Part shown: positions 1 to 6,711 of the stretch, one piece after another
How the letters are laid out: the number at the start of each line of letters is the position of its first letter
Numbering within the stretch: position 1 is the first letter of the stretch
NCBI GenBank assembly: GCA_030633145.1
Contig: DAOVTM010000160.1
Location: forward strand, 1 to 8,687
Length of the DNA: 8,687 nt
Source: Desulfobulbaceae bacterium
GTDB taxonomy: Bacteria > Desulfobacterota > Desulfobulbia > Desulfobulbales > Desulfobulbaceae
Reading direction: 5' to 3'
Position numbers and translations under genes: made by a program
The notes under the pieces: generated by a model
What the model saw: the letters and a program-made list of their open reading frames with translations, nothing else
What the model was told of the DNA's origin: nothing
Databases searched by the model: none

Positions 1-1
1 A

Positions 2-1222
2 ACACTCGGAATGATCTTTGCCGCTGGTTCGGTTTATGCTGCCGGCTATCGCATTCCGGAACAGTCGGTCAACTCAACTGCCAGGGCTGGAGCCTATGTA
101 GCCTATACTCCGGGTGCTGATGCCGCCTTTGCCAATCCTGCCAATATGTCCTGGCTTGAGGATCGGGCCTGGTTTGAAGTGGATGCGATGTATATTGGTT
201 TAACCAGTATCACCTATACTGATAACCGGACTGCTCTGTATGACGGTGAATCTGAGGCCGAGGATTTTTTTATCCCTACCTTTTTCGTGGTTTCTCCTGA
301 TTACAGCGGCTTCCGGGTTGGACTCAGCCTGGATGCCCCTGGAGGTCTGACCAAACAGTGGGAGGATCCCTTTCCCAGAACCTTTGCTGAAAAGTTCAGC
401 CTGGCGATCCTTGAGGCTAACCCGTCGGTTTCCTATAAAGTAAATGATAAATTTTCCCTGGCCGCCGGTATCAGGGGGATTTATGCCGAGGCCGAGGTGA
501 GCAGCGCAGGCATGATTTCCCAAGACAACGGCGGAGTAACTGCGAGCAGGGAGATGGAAGGTGATACCCTCTCGTGGGGCTATAACCTGGCTGCTACTTT
601 GAGACCAGTTAAGGAGATTTCCATAGCCCTGACCTACCGTTCCAACATTGATATGGAGTTTGAGGGAGACGCAACCTTGGCAACCTCTGCTTCCTTTGCC
701 GGTAGTTCCCTGTATCAGGGGGATGCGGAAGTATCGGTGCCTCTGCCTGCTGTCCTGGCTGTGGCTGCTTCCTATACCTTTTTTGAGCAACTCACCGTTG
801 AACTGGAGTATGATCGCACCTTCTGGTCGGAATATGATAACCTGGATTTTATCTATTCCACCGGCCTGGGTAATCCTTACCTGACTGCGGCCTTTGACAG
901 CCCAGTGTCTGAAGACTGGCAAGATACTGACTGCTTCAGGCTCAGTGCCAGTTACGATATCAATGCCTGGACCCTGATGGCCGGTCTTGCCCTTGATGAG
1001 AGTCCGATTCCTGAAGAAAACCTGGGTTTTGAACTCCCTGATTCCGATGCCATGCTCTATTCGGTGGGAGCGCGTTACCGGATCTCTGATTCCCTTGATA
1101 TTGGTATGGCCTACCTGTACGATGTTAAGGAAACTCGTGATGTGCATAACGACAAGATCAATGGAACCTTTGACGATGCTGCTGCCCACCTGGTGAGCTG
1201 CGGTCTGACGTTTAAGTTGTAA
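2..1222 (+). CDS. OmpP1/FadL-family outer-membrane transporter, 5' partial
   Basis: The protein is a long-chain fatty acid or hydrophobic-compound porin of the FadL/TodX/OmpP1 family, a 14-strand beta-barrel in the outer membrane that passes hydrophobic substrates inward. The frame is open to the left edge (T-L-G before the ATG at position 11), and that ATG would leave only an 11-residue leader without a basic n-region. The true start and most of the signal peptide therefore lie outside the window. What remains is the end of a hydrophobic leader with a cleavage-like SVYA|AGY site. The mature start AGYRIPEQSVNSTARAGA and the NPANM motif about 45 residues in are FadL N-terminal (hatch) signatures. 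The rest shows alternating beta-strand character, ending in FKL. About 400 residues is normal for the family. A strong terminator follows directly, so it does not appear to be co-transcribed with the next gene. The substrate cannot be told from sequence. Confidence 0.9.
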   Translation, partial: TLGMIFAAGSVYAAGYRIPEQSVNSTARAGAYVAYTPGADAAFANPANMSWLEDRAWFEVDAMYIGLTSITYTDNRTALYDGESEAEDFFIPTFFVVSPDYSGFRVGLSLDAPGGLTKQWEDPFPRTFAEKFSLAILEANPSVSYKVNDKFSLAAGIRGIYAEAEVSSAGMISQDNGGVTASREMEGDTLSWGYNLAATLRPVKEISIALTYRSNIDMEFEGDATLATSASFAGSSLYQGDAEVSVPLPAVLAVAASYTFFEQLTVELEYDRTFWSEYDNLDFIYSTGLGNPYLTAAFDSPVSEDWQDTDCFRLSASYDINAWTLMAGLALDESPIPEENLGFELPDSDAMLYSVGARYRISDSLDIGMAYLYDVKETRDVHNDKINGTFDDAAAHLVSCGLTFKL

Positions 1223-1247
1223 TCAATACCTTGCAGGCAGTATGCTG

Positions 1248-1280
1248 AGGCGGACTGATTTGCTTCAGTTCGCCTTTTTC
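1248..1280 (+). terminator. Rho-independent terminator after the FadL-like gene
   Basis: An 11-bp stem, AGGCGGACTGA (1248-1258) against TCAGTTCGCCT (1265-1275) with a single G-U pair, encloses a 6-nt loop. The 3' arm runs into a T-tract (1275-1279). It sits 25 bp after the stop codon of the outer-membrane gene and ends about 40 bp before the next start codon, separating the two genes transcriptionally. Confidence 0.88.
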
Positions 1281-1321
1281 TGTCTCAAACCTGGGGAAGT
1301 GGAGTTAGCTGAAAAAGATTT

Positions 1322-3049
1322 ATGAAAAAATTTCTTGTCATTCTTATTGTTGTTGTTGGACTGGTTGGTGCGGCTATCTATCTCAACCGTACAGCCATTG
1401 GTCCATTCAGCGATGACTATTACGCTGCTTATCTGCCCCAGGAGACCCTGGCAACGGTCAGCCTGCTCGATCTAAAGGGTTTGAGTGAAGAGTTTCCCAC
1501 CACTGCCCTGGGTATGAGATTTGCCAAACCCGCAGTCCACGGAGTTTTAACGGAACTTGGCACCAATCCGGAAGTGTTGCAGGGCTATGATGATTTTTAT
1601 GATGGACTGGCCGAAGTCTTGACCAACCCCGCCTTTCGTCAGGTTTTTGGCGATGATGTGGTGGCAGCCCTGCTCCCTCCCGATCCTGTCCGGTTGGAGG
1701 AGAATCCGGAAAAGGAACTGGAACGATCTCTGTTGATCTTTGCCACCTCATCGGTCACCGGACCCGTTGACAGCTTTGCCCGTCTGGTGATGAGTAAGAA
1801 TTTTTCCAATGAAACCGTGGACGGGCTTGCCATGACCCGCATCCTGCTGGATGATGAGAACCAGGAGGTTATTTATGGATACGCTGAAAAGGGGGTGTTG
1901 ATCCTCGCCTATGCCCCGGAGCGGATCGTGGCCGCTGTCCGGCAGCAGACAGAAGCCTGTTCCCTGCAGGAGAGTAAAGGGTTTGTTCGGGCTGGTGCGT
2001 TGTGGACAGATTCTGGTGCAGAGCGTGTTTATGCCAGGGCATATTTTAACCTGGCAGCTCTGGCCGATTTGATGAATGGGTTTGATGATCAGACGGCCAG
2101 GGACAGTGCAGCACTCCTCCAGGGTTTCCAGGGAATCAGTTCACAAATTATCGGGCAGGAAGGAGAGCTGCGTATTATCAATCAGTTTGATTATACCTTT
2201 GCTGCCCTGAACCCGTTGGTGCAACAGCAGTATCAGTCCCTTTCTGACACCAATCAGACCCTTGGATTGCTGGCAGGTAAAATGCTGGCCTATTACTGGA
2301 TATCCACAGTTGATCAGGAGTCTTTCAAAGGACTGGCAGCAAAGGTAGATGAGAAGCAGTATAAACGCTCCAGTGCGGCAATGGAGAAGGAGTTTGGCCT
2401 TTCCCTTGAAGAGATGGTTGCCGCAGTCGGACCCCAGGCCGGTCTGGTAGTCAGGGATATTGTCTCTGCTGGCTGGTTTCAGCTGCCCAGGGTTATTCTC
2501 TTTCTTCAGGTACGAGATCATGAGATTGTACAACAACTGGTGAACAGGCTGCGTGAAAACATGGCCGCTCAGGGCTACGGGGCTGAGCAGCATGAAGATG
2601 TCAACGGTCATACCATCTATTACTGGACCATGCTGCCCCTCGAGGCAGCGCAACCCGCCCTGGTTTTGACTGATACCATGCTCTATATTGCAAACGGAAA
2701 GACCAGTCTGGAGGCTTTGCTTACCGGGGTTCAGCCAATGGAAGAGGTGCCTGCTGAGTTGGCCGGAGAACTGGGTACAGAGCTGACTGCCACGGTTGGA
2801 CAGAGCAATTACTCCACTTTTATTATGCGTCCGGCAAGGTTGGCTGATGAGGCACGGGAGGCTGTAAACCAGCTCAGCAAAATGCTCTCCAAGTCCAAGG
2901 GTGTTTCCATTCACAAGCTGATGGAGGAGATTCTTACCTTGATGCGCTCCATAGAGCTGATCACCGCAACGACTCGAATTAAAGAGAACAGTACCCGTTC
3001 TGACATTGTCTTTAAACAGGTTAAGGCCGCGCAATCCGTTAAGAAATAG
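1322..3049 (+). CDS. Membrane-anchored hypothetical protein, DUF3352-like
   Basis: This is a 575-residue protein with one N-terminal hydrophobic segment (about residues 4-21, after MKK), read as a signal anchor or uncleaved signal peptide. The rest is a large soluble domain expected in the periplasm. The segment after the anchor (YAAYLPQETLATVSLLDLKG, then TALGMRFAKP) resembles DUF3352-type proteins, in which an LP-x-x-T/A-L-x-x-V-S-L-x-D-L motif follows the anchor; this match is from memory and moderate. No catalytic motif is visible. The middle and C-terminal parts carry alternating hydrophobic strands and amphipathic helices, ending with a basic tail (VKAAQSVKK). An in-frame stop at 1310-1312 with no other start codon before 1322 fixes the ATG; the best Shine-Dalgarno, GGAG at 1301-1304, is unusually far away (17 nt). 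The next gene follows after 31 bp, suggesting co-transcription. Function unknown. Confidence 0.85.
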   Translation: MKKFLVILIVVVGLVGAAIYLNRTAIGPFSDDYYAAYLPQETLATVSLLDLKGLSEEFPTTALGMRFAKPAVHGVLTELGTNPEVLQGYDDFYDGLAEVLTNPAFRQVFGDDVVAALLPPDPVRLEENPEKELERSLLIFATSSVTGPVDSFARLVMSKNFSNETVDGLAMTRILLDDENQEVIYGYAEKGVLILAYAPERIVAAVRQQTEACSLQESKGFVRAGALWTDSGAERVYARAYFNLAALADLMNGFDDQTARDSAALLQGFQGISSQIIGQEGELRIINQFDYTFAALNPLVQQQYQSLSDTNQTLGLLAGKMLAYYWISTVDQESFKGLAAKVDEKQYKRSSAAMEKEFGLSLEEMVAAVGPQAGLVVRDIVSAGWFQLPRVILFLQVRDHEIVQQLVNRLRENMAAQGYGAEQHEDVNGHTIYYWTMLPLEAAQPALVLTDTMLYIANGKTSLEALLTGVQPMEEVPAELAGELGTELTATVGQSNYSTFIMRPARLADEAREAVNQLSKMLSKSKGVSIHKLMEEILTLMRSIELITATTRIKENSTRSDIVFKQVKAAQSVKK

Positions 3050-3080
3050 GTCGTAAAAACAGGCAGAGAGAATCATTATT

Positions 3081-3683
3081 TTGCAAAAAAGTCAGACAGA
3101 TTCCAGACCCGGTTTTGACCGGCGAATGAGCAGGGAGGAGATAAACAACTGTCCCATTAAGAAATGGGAAGGGGCGATCCAACTCGTCCGTTCAGAGGGT
3201 GAAGCAGCCGATGCTATCCAGCAGTTGAACAGAGAGAGTGTCCTCGGTTTTGACACCGAAACCAGACCAGCCTTTACCAAGGGAAAAAAATATTTACCCT
3301 CACTTCTGCAACTGGCAGGCGCAGAGACGATCTATCTCTTTCAGCTACGGGGTATCGGTTTAGCAAAAACTGTTGTTGACCTGCTGAGCAACCCGAATAT
3401 CATTAAGGCGGGAGTCTCACTGGCCTTTGATCTCCGGGAACTGCGACAGATAGACGAATTTTCACCCCAGGGGTTTGTCGATTTGGGCAGGATGGCTCAG
3501 GAAAAGGGAATACAAAACCAGGGGCTGCGCGGACTGGCCGCCGTAGTGCTGGGATTTCGTATCTCGAAATCGGCTCAGACAAGTAACTGGGCAAAGGAGG
3601 AGCTAACCATGGCTCAGGTACGCTATGCAGCCACCGATGCCTGGGTTGGTCGTGAGCTGTATCTGCGTTTGTCGGAGATGTAA
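3081..3683 (+). CDS. 3'-5' exonuclease, RNase D-like DEDDy family
   Basis: A single-domain DnaQ-fold exonuclease of the RNase D/WRN type, expected to remove nucleotides from the 3' end of RNA or DNA using two metal ions in the cytoplasm. All catalytic motifs are present. ExoI is FDTET with D58 and E60, ExoII is FDLRE with D117, and ExoIII is YAATD with Y182 and D186 (the tyrosine makes it DEDDy). There is no HRDC domain, so it is the short stand-alone form (200 residues), not full RNase D. The start is uncertain. The TTG at 3081 has a purine-rich AGAGAGAA about 8-10 nt upstream; an ATG at 3126 (residue 16, MSREEINN) lacks any Shine-Dalgarno but begins near where homologues I remember begin. 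The N-terminal EEIN...W/YEGPI-like stretch (residues 19-33) is typical of this subfamily. It probably shares a transcript with the upstream anchored protein. Confidence 0.9.
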   Translation: MQKSQTDSRPGFDRRMSREEINNCPIKKWEGAIQLVRSEGEAADAIQQLNRESVLGFDTETRPAFTKGKKYLPSLLQLAGAETIYLFQLRGIGLAKTVVDLLSNPNIIKAGVSLAFDLRELRQIDEFSPQGFVDLGRMAQEKGIQNQGLRGLAAVVLGFRISKSAQTSNWAKEELTMAQVRYAATDAWVGRELYLRLSEM

Positions 3684-3734
3684 CGTCAATTATCCACATC
3701 AATAATAAGGCATCCTTCATTTGCCAGTTGACAC

Positions 3735-3925
3735 TTTTCGCACAATCTGGTTCCCAAGCTCCAGCTCGAAGTCTGCGCTTATCTGGGAACCTTACTTCGC
3801 CGCTCCAGCGGCAGCTATACAAGACAGACGGAGTCTCGCTGGCTCGCTTACCTGAAGCGTCCATAATCCATTCCCACGCAGGAGCGTGGTAACGAGGGAA
3901 CGCAGGAGCGTGGGAACGAGGCTTC
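3735..3925. repeat. REP-type palindrome cluster A
   Basis: A non-coding stretch built of GC-rich palindromes. GGTTCCCA (3749-3756) pairs with TGGGAACC (3784-3791), and GCCGC-TCCA-GCGGC (3799-3812) is a perfect hairpin. TTCCCACGC-AGGA-GCGTGGTAA (3871-3892) is a hairpin with one mismatch. The last unit is repeated in tandem with a 24-bp period (3874-3897, 3898-3921). The left edge is TTTTCGCAC (3735-3743), which recurs inverted in cluster B. Such GTTCCCACGC/GCGTGGGAAC palindromes look like REP/BIME elements, normally moved by RAYT (TnpA-REP) transposases; no RAYT gene is in this window. The cluster fills most of the 272-bp gap between the exonuclease and the P-box gene and ends about 20 bp before the latter's ribosome binding site. 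Confidence 0.75.
3874..3921. repeat. 24-bp tandem duplication inside cluster A
   Basis: Two adjacent 24-bp copies sharing the core ACGCAGGAGCGTGG and the ending AACGAGG differ at a few positions. Each copy holds half of the REP-type hairpin around an AGGA tetraloop, so either the duplicated arms or the original partner arm can pair. This looks like slippage duplication of one palindrome arm. Confidence 0.7.
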
Positions 3926-3943
3926 CAAAAAAAAGAAAAAACC

Positions 3944-3950
3944 AAGGAGA
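3944..3950 (+). promoter_or_regulatory. Ribosome binding site AAGGAGA of the P-box gene
   Basis: A near-perfect Shine-Dalgarno, AAGGAGA, stands 5 nt before the ATG at 3956 and decides that start. It is preceded by an A-rich stretch (3927-3940) directly after the REP cluster, so the mRNA leader of this gene must contain all or part of the repeat unless a promoter lies inside it. Confidence 0.8.
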
Positions 3951-3955
3951 TTTTT

Positions 3956-4741
3956 ATGGATGGTGTAAAATGCGGAATTATCTCTTTACTGAGAGTTCTT
4001 TGTGTTGCTTTTCTGACAGGGCCAGTGTCGGCAGCTGAAAATTCTGAACTTATCAATAAGGCTGGAATGCAGCGAATGTTATCGCAGCAGATAGCCAAGG
4101 CGTATCTGTATCAGGCCAAGGATGTCTATAAAGAGGATGCCATCCTTGAACTGGAGTCTGCGAGAGGGAAATTTAACTTCAATCATAAGGCACTGACCGC
4201 AGGGGTGAAAGACAGTGAGATTCAGGAGGCACTCTCTTCCGTTGATGTTTCAGCTTCCAGGCTCAACACGTTGGTTACGCAGCCTTATAGCAAGGAGAAC
4301 GCTGCCCAGGTTTTGCAACTGAGCGAAACTCTGCTGGAGGCCAGCCATAATATTGTATTACAGCTCGAACAGTTGTCAGCTTCATCAACGGATCGTATCA
4401 TCAATATCTCTGGCAAGCAGCGTATGCTGTCACAGCGGATCGCAAAATATTACATAGCCTATAGCTCTGGATTTCAGGATGAAAGTACTGTTTATCAACT
4501 GCAAAATGCTACTCGGGATTTTAATTCCGCTCTTAATCTGTTACTTGCTGAGGGGCGAAATACCCCGGAGATAACCCATTTGCTGAACACAACAAAAGAG
4601 CAGTGGAAAAAAGTAGAACCGTTTTTCCTTGATGTGCGTAAAGGCGGTCTGCCTATCATGGTGCTGACCACTACAAACAACTTGACTGACCTGGCAAATG
4701 AAATTACCGTTCTTTATGTACAGGCTTTAAGCTCCAATTAG
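3956..4741 (+). CDS. Exported protein with two PilJ/NarX-type P-box helices
   Basis: A 261-residue secreted protein. Residues 1-26 are a Sec signal peptide (LCVAFLTGPVSA, cleavage near A26), and there is no other membrane segment, so it is probably soluble and periplasmic. The mature part is almost wholly helical and carries the same motif twice: I33-NKAGMQRMLSQQIAK and I149-NISGKQRMLSQRIAK, 116 residues apart. This is the signature of the PilJ N-terminal domain (type IV pili methyl-accepting chemotaxis transducer N-term) and resembles the P-box of the nitrate sensors NarX/NarQ, whose arginine contacts the anion. Here R40 and R156 occupy the equivalent place. Unlike PilJ or NarX there is no transmembrane output, HAMP or kinase domain. 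The likely role is ligand binding or interaction with a sensor; the ligand is not readable. It is a single-gene unit between two REP-type clusters, with no obvious partner nearby. Confidence 0.85.
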   Translation: MDGVKCGIISLLRVLCVAFLTGPVSAAENSELINKAGMQRMLSQQIAKAYLYQAKDVYKEDAILELESARGKFNFNHKALTAGVKDSEIQEALSSVDVSASRLNTLVTQPYSKENAAQVLQLSETLLEASHNIVLQLEQLSASSTDRIINISGKQRMLSQRIAKYYIAYSSGFQDESTVYQLQNATRDFNSALNLLLAEGRNTPEITHLLNTTKEQWKKVEPFFLDVRKGGLPIMVLTTTNNLTDLANEITVLYVQALSSN

Positions 4742-4813
4742 GGTTGTGGGATACGCTGTGCTGTAACTGTAAGTCGCCGATACCAGGGTAAGTACTAATG
4801 CACAATTAATCTA

Positions 4814-4925
4814 ACATTTCTCCACTGGTTCCCATGCTCCTGCGTGGGAACCTTGAATGACCGCTCCAGCGGTCTCGGGGACGTTCCCACGCTGGAGCGT
4901 AGGAACGAGAGTGGTGCGAAAATGT
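4814..4925. repeat. REP-type palindrome cluster B with inverted ends
   Basis: About 112 bp holding three hairpins. GGTTCCCATGC-TCCT-GCGTGGGAACC (4827-4852) has an 11-bp stem with one G-U. GACCGC-TCCA-GCGGTC (4859-4874) is perfect. CGTTCCCACGC-TGGA-GCGTAGGAACG (4882-4907) has an 11-bp stem with one mismatch. The outer ends form an imperfect inverted repeat: ACATTT at 4814-4819 and AAATGT at 4920-4925, with CACT/AGTG just inside. The right end contains GTGCGAAAA (4914-4922), the reverse complement of the left edge of cluster A. It lies in the convergent gap between the P-box gene and the minus-strand importer operon, where it could also act as a bidirectional transcription barrier. Confidence 0.75.
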
Positions 4926-4967
4926 CTCGGCTAAATTGGTAGCCGTTATCAGAGAGTATGAACAGAG

Positions 4968-4996
4968 ATATCTTCGCTGATGATCAGCGAAGATAT
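4968..4996 (-). terminator. Perfect 13-bp stem-loop over the end of the importer operon
   Basis: ATATCTTCGCTGA (4968-4980) and TCAGCGAAGATAT (4984-4996) are perfect complements around a 3-nt loop. The stem includes the last codons and the TGA stop of the downstream permease gene. There is no good T-tract on the minus-strand 3' side (CTCTGTTC), so it is not a textbook intrinsic terminator. It may instead stabilise the mRNA 3' end or assist termination. Confidence 0.5.
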
Positions 4997-5742
4997 TTAG
5001 GCTTGAACCACAGGCGTGTTTTAGCACCGGTGATATGTTTATTCAGATGTCTCTGGATCATGCCCGCCACCCAGAAAATCAGGATTGAGATAGATAAAAA
5101 GTAGAGAGCAGCCACCCCAAAGTGCAGGAACACGTTATAATCCCTTTCAAAGAGTTCTCCCGCTTTATTCATTAAATCTTTCTGTTCATTGATCACCGGC
5201 AGGGTGAAGTAAATCAGGGTGGTGGCGTGGAAGAGAAAGACCATTTCATTGGTATAGGCTGGCCAGGCCAGACGGAGCATATTGGGCCAGGTCACACTGC
5301 GAAAGATCTGTCTCGGCTTCATGCCCACAGACAGAGCCGCCTCGATTTCACCCCTGGGAACCGCTGCCATGGCACCGTAAAAGATCTCAGCCGCATAGGC
5401 ACTCGTGTTGAGAATAAGGACAGTGGGGCCTAAAAAAAGCGGGTGCAGGACAATATGATCAATGCCCCATGGCTTCCACAAAGGCTGATTTAAGGCCAGC
5501 ATCATCGAGTAACACATGAAGAGCTGGATAAAGAGCGGCGATCCGCGAAAGGCGTAAATATAAACCCGTGACAGCAGGGAGATCAGCCGGTTGTTGCTGG
5601 CCTTACCCACTGCCAGCAGCACGGCAAAGGGAAAGCCCAGTGGGATGGATGCCAGGGCAAAGTAGAGGTTGAAGAGGGCAGGTTTACCCAAGGTAATGAC
5701 ATCCTGCATAAATGGGGATTGAAGCAGGGATTCAAACATCAT
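4984..5742 (-). CDS. Polar amino-acid ABC importer permease 2 (HisM-like)
   Basis: An inner-membrane channel subunit of the HisM/ArtM/GlnP family, 252 residues (E. coli HisM is somewhat shorter, about 238). About five hydrophobic segments are visible: near residues 22-45, 58-84, 100-118, 165-182 and 205-227. The EAA loop that contacts the ATPase is E134-AALSVGMKPRQIFRSVTWP, preceded by the family hallmark AAVPRGEIEAA. The start codon overlaps the stop of the preceding permease gene (ATGA, 4 bp), with a GGGGGAG Shine-Dalgarno within that gene's last codons; a second ATG follows directly. Such overlap implies translational coupling and equal amounts of the two subunits, which would form the heterodimeric channel. 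The C-terminus (KTRLWFKPKYLR) is basic and cytoplasmic. It is the last gene of the operon, ending in a 13-bp stem-loop. Confidence 0.93.
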   Translation of the reverse strand: MMFESLLQSPFMQDVITLGKPALFNLYFALASIPLGFPFAVLLAVGKASNNRLISLLSRVYIYAFRGSPLFIQLFMCYSMMLALNQPLWKPWGIDHIVLHPLFLGPTVLILNTSAYAAEIFYGAMAAVPRGEIEAALSVGMKPRQIFRSVTWPNMLRLAWPAYTNEMVFLFHATTLIYFTLPVINEQKDLMNKAGELFERDYNVFLHFGVAALYFLSISILIFWVAGMIQRHLNKHITGAKTRLWFKPKYLR

Positions 5743-6587
5743 TCTCCCCCCTCAGGTATGGCTATTCCACGGCTGGCACGCGCCTGCAGGATGGCAAAAA
5801 AACATTCCGAGAGCAAGGTCAGGAGGATAAAGAAAACAAAAAGAACCAGGTAGTATTTCCAGCGCCAGTCTGGATGCACCAGCCCCTTGATGGGGAAGTA
5901 ATTTGCCGAACCCAGTCGGTCAGCCCAGAGGACAATATCCGGAATCTGCAACAGGGAGAGGAAGGAGGTTGCCTTGAGCAGGAGCATCCACACATTAGAG
6001 AGACCGGGCAGGGCATAGATCCACATCTGCCGCACCTGGAAACGCCAAAAGACCTGGCGTGGCGTAAAACCGTACGCCGCTGCTGCTTCCAACTGCCCCC
6101 TGGGGACGGCCTGCATGGCACCGTGGATCACATTGGCGGCAAAGGCTCCATAGACTATGCCAAGCGAGATACAGGCCATGGTGAGGTAGTGTCCGGTACC
6201 AAGATACCACTGGGCCGCATCGCAGGGAGGCCATTGTGTTGCCGCTGCGATCGCCTCCGGGGAACATTTTACCCTGGACATGAGAAACTCTACGGCCTGT
6301 TCAAAGGCCAGGGGAAAAAAGATGATAAAGAGTACATCCGGAATCCCGCGCACAATGGTGGTATAAAAATCACCCGCCAACTTGAAGGGGAGAAAAGACG
6401 AACGTTTCATGGCCGCGCCCAGCAGTCCGAACAGCACTGCGCAGCCTGCACCGGCAACCGCAGTGATCAGGGTAAAGCGAACACTGGCATACCAGGCCAG
6501 ATGCTTGCCGTTACTGATATAGGCAAGCGTTGCTCCTGTGTCTTCTCCCAGCCACTGGGTTAAAAAGGTGATAATGGATTCAAGCAT
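5739..6587 (-). CDS. Polar amino-acid ABC importer permease 1 (HisQ-like, enlarged)
   Basis: The partner channel subunit of the HisQ/ArtQ family. It has the binding-protein-dependent permease pattern: VRFTLITAVAGAGCAVLFGLL (TM1), the VRGIPDVLFIIFF segment, and the EAA loop at E167-AAAAYGFTPRQVFWRFQ after AVPRGQLEAA. At 282 residues it is about 50 longer than E. coli HisQ (228). The excess sits mainly between residues about 98 and 136, including C108 and C122 and a tryptophan-rich stretch, with a smaller one at about 220-243 (WADRLGSANY...WRWKY). Both probably face the periplasm, where the binding protein docks. The ATG at 6587 lacks a strong Shine-Dalgarno, but an in-frame stop at 6603-6605 leaves no alternative upstream start. 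A 124-bp gap with tandem repeats separates it from the binding-protein gene. Confidence 0.92.
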   Translation of the reverse strand: MLESIITFLTQWLGEDTGATLAYISNGKHLAWYASVRFTLITAVAGAGCAVLFGLLGAAMKRSSFLPFKLAGDFYTTIVRGIPDVLFIIFFPLAFEQAVEFLMSRVKCSPEAIAAATQWPPCDAAQWYLGTGHYLTMACISLGIVYGAFAANVIHGAMQAVPRGQLEAAAAYGFTPRQVFWRFQVRQMWIYALPGLSNVWMLLLKATSFLSLLQIPDIVLWADRLGSANYFPIKGLVHPDWRWKYYLVLFVFFILLTLLSECFFAILQARASRGIAIPEGGE

Positions 6588-6660
6588 GAAAGGTCGGTTT
6601 GGTCAGCAGGGAGCTGTGGGGAAAACAAAAGACCCGAATGAGACGAGCCTTTTGCTCTCT

Positions 6661-6705
6661 GTCCTTACAACGAATGTCCTGACAACAAATGTCCTGACAA
6701 CGATT
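6661..6705. repeat. 3 x 15-bp tandem repeat between binding-protein and permease genes
   Basis: Three adjacent 15-mers, GTCCTTACAACGAAT, GTCCTGACAACAAAT and GTCCTGACAACGATT. With the base before each copy, every unit contains the small dyad TGTCCTGACA (TGTCCTTACA in the first), at 6660, 6675 and 6690. It lies downstream of the binding-protein stop codon on the operon mRNA and upstream of the permease start. Confidence 0.8.
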
Positions 6706-6711
6706 GGCAGC

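Noticed and set aside
200..1189. Long minus-strand open frame opposite the FadL-like gene.
   Set aside because: Composition is unlike a real protein, and the plus frame carries clear family motifs, so this is an antisense shadow.
2141..3076. 311-residue minus-strand open frame opposite the DUF3352-like gene.
   Set aside because: No recognisable motif or ribosome binding site, and it lies fully opposite a convincing coding frame.
3403..4098. Minus-strand open frame crossing REP cluster A.
   Set aside because: It translates palindromic repeat DNA and the antisense of two real genes; no protein features.
3735..4925. CRISPR array or classical composite transposon.
   Set aside because: Repeats are palindromic and irregularly spaced, with no unique spacers, no cas genes, no transposase and no clear target duplication.
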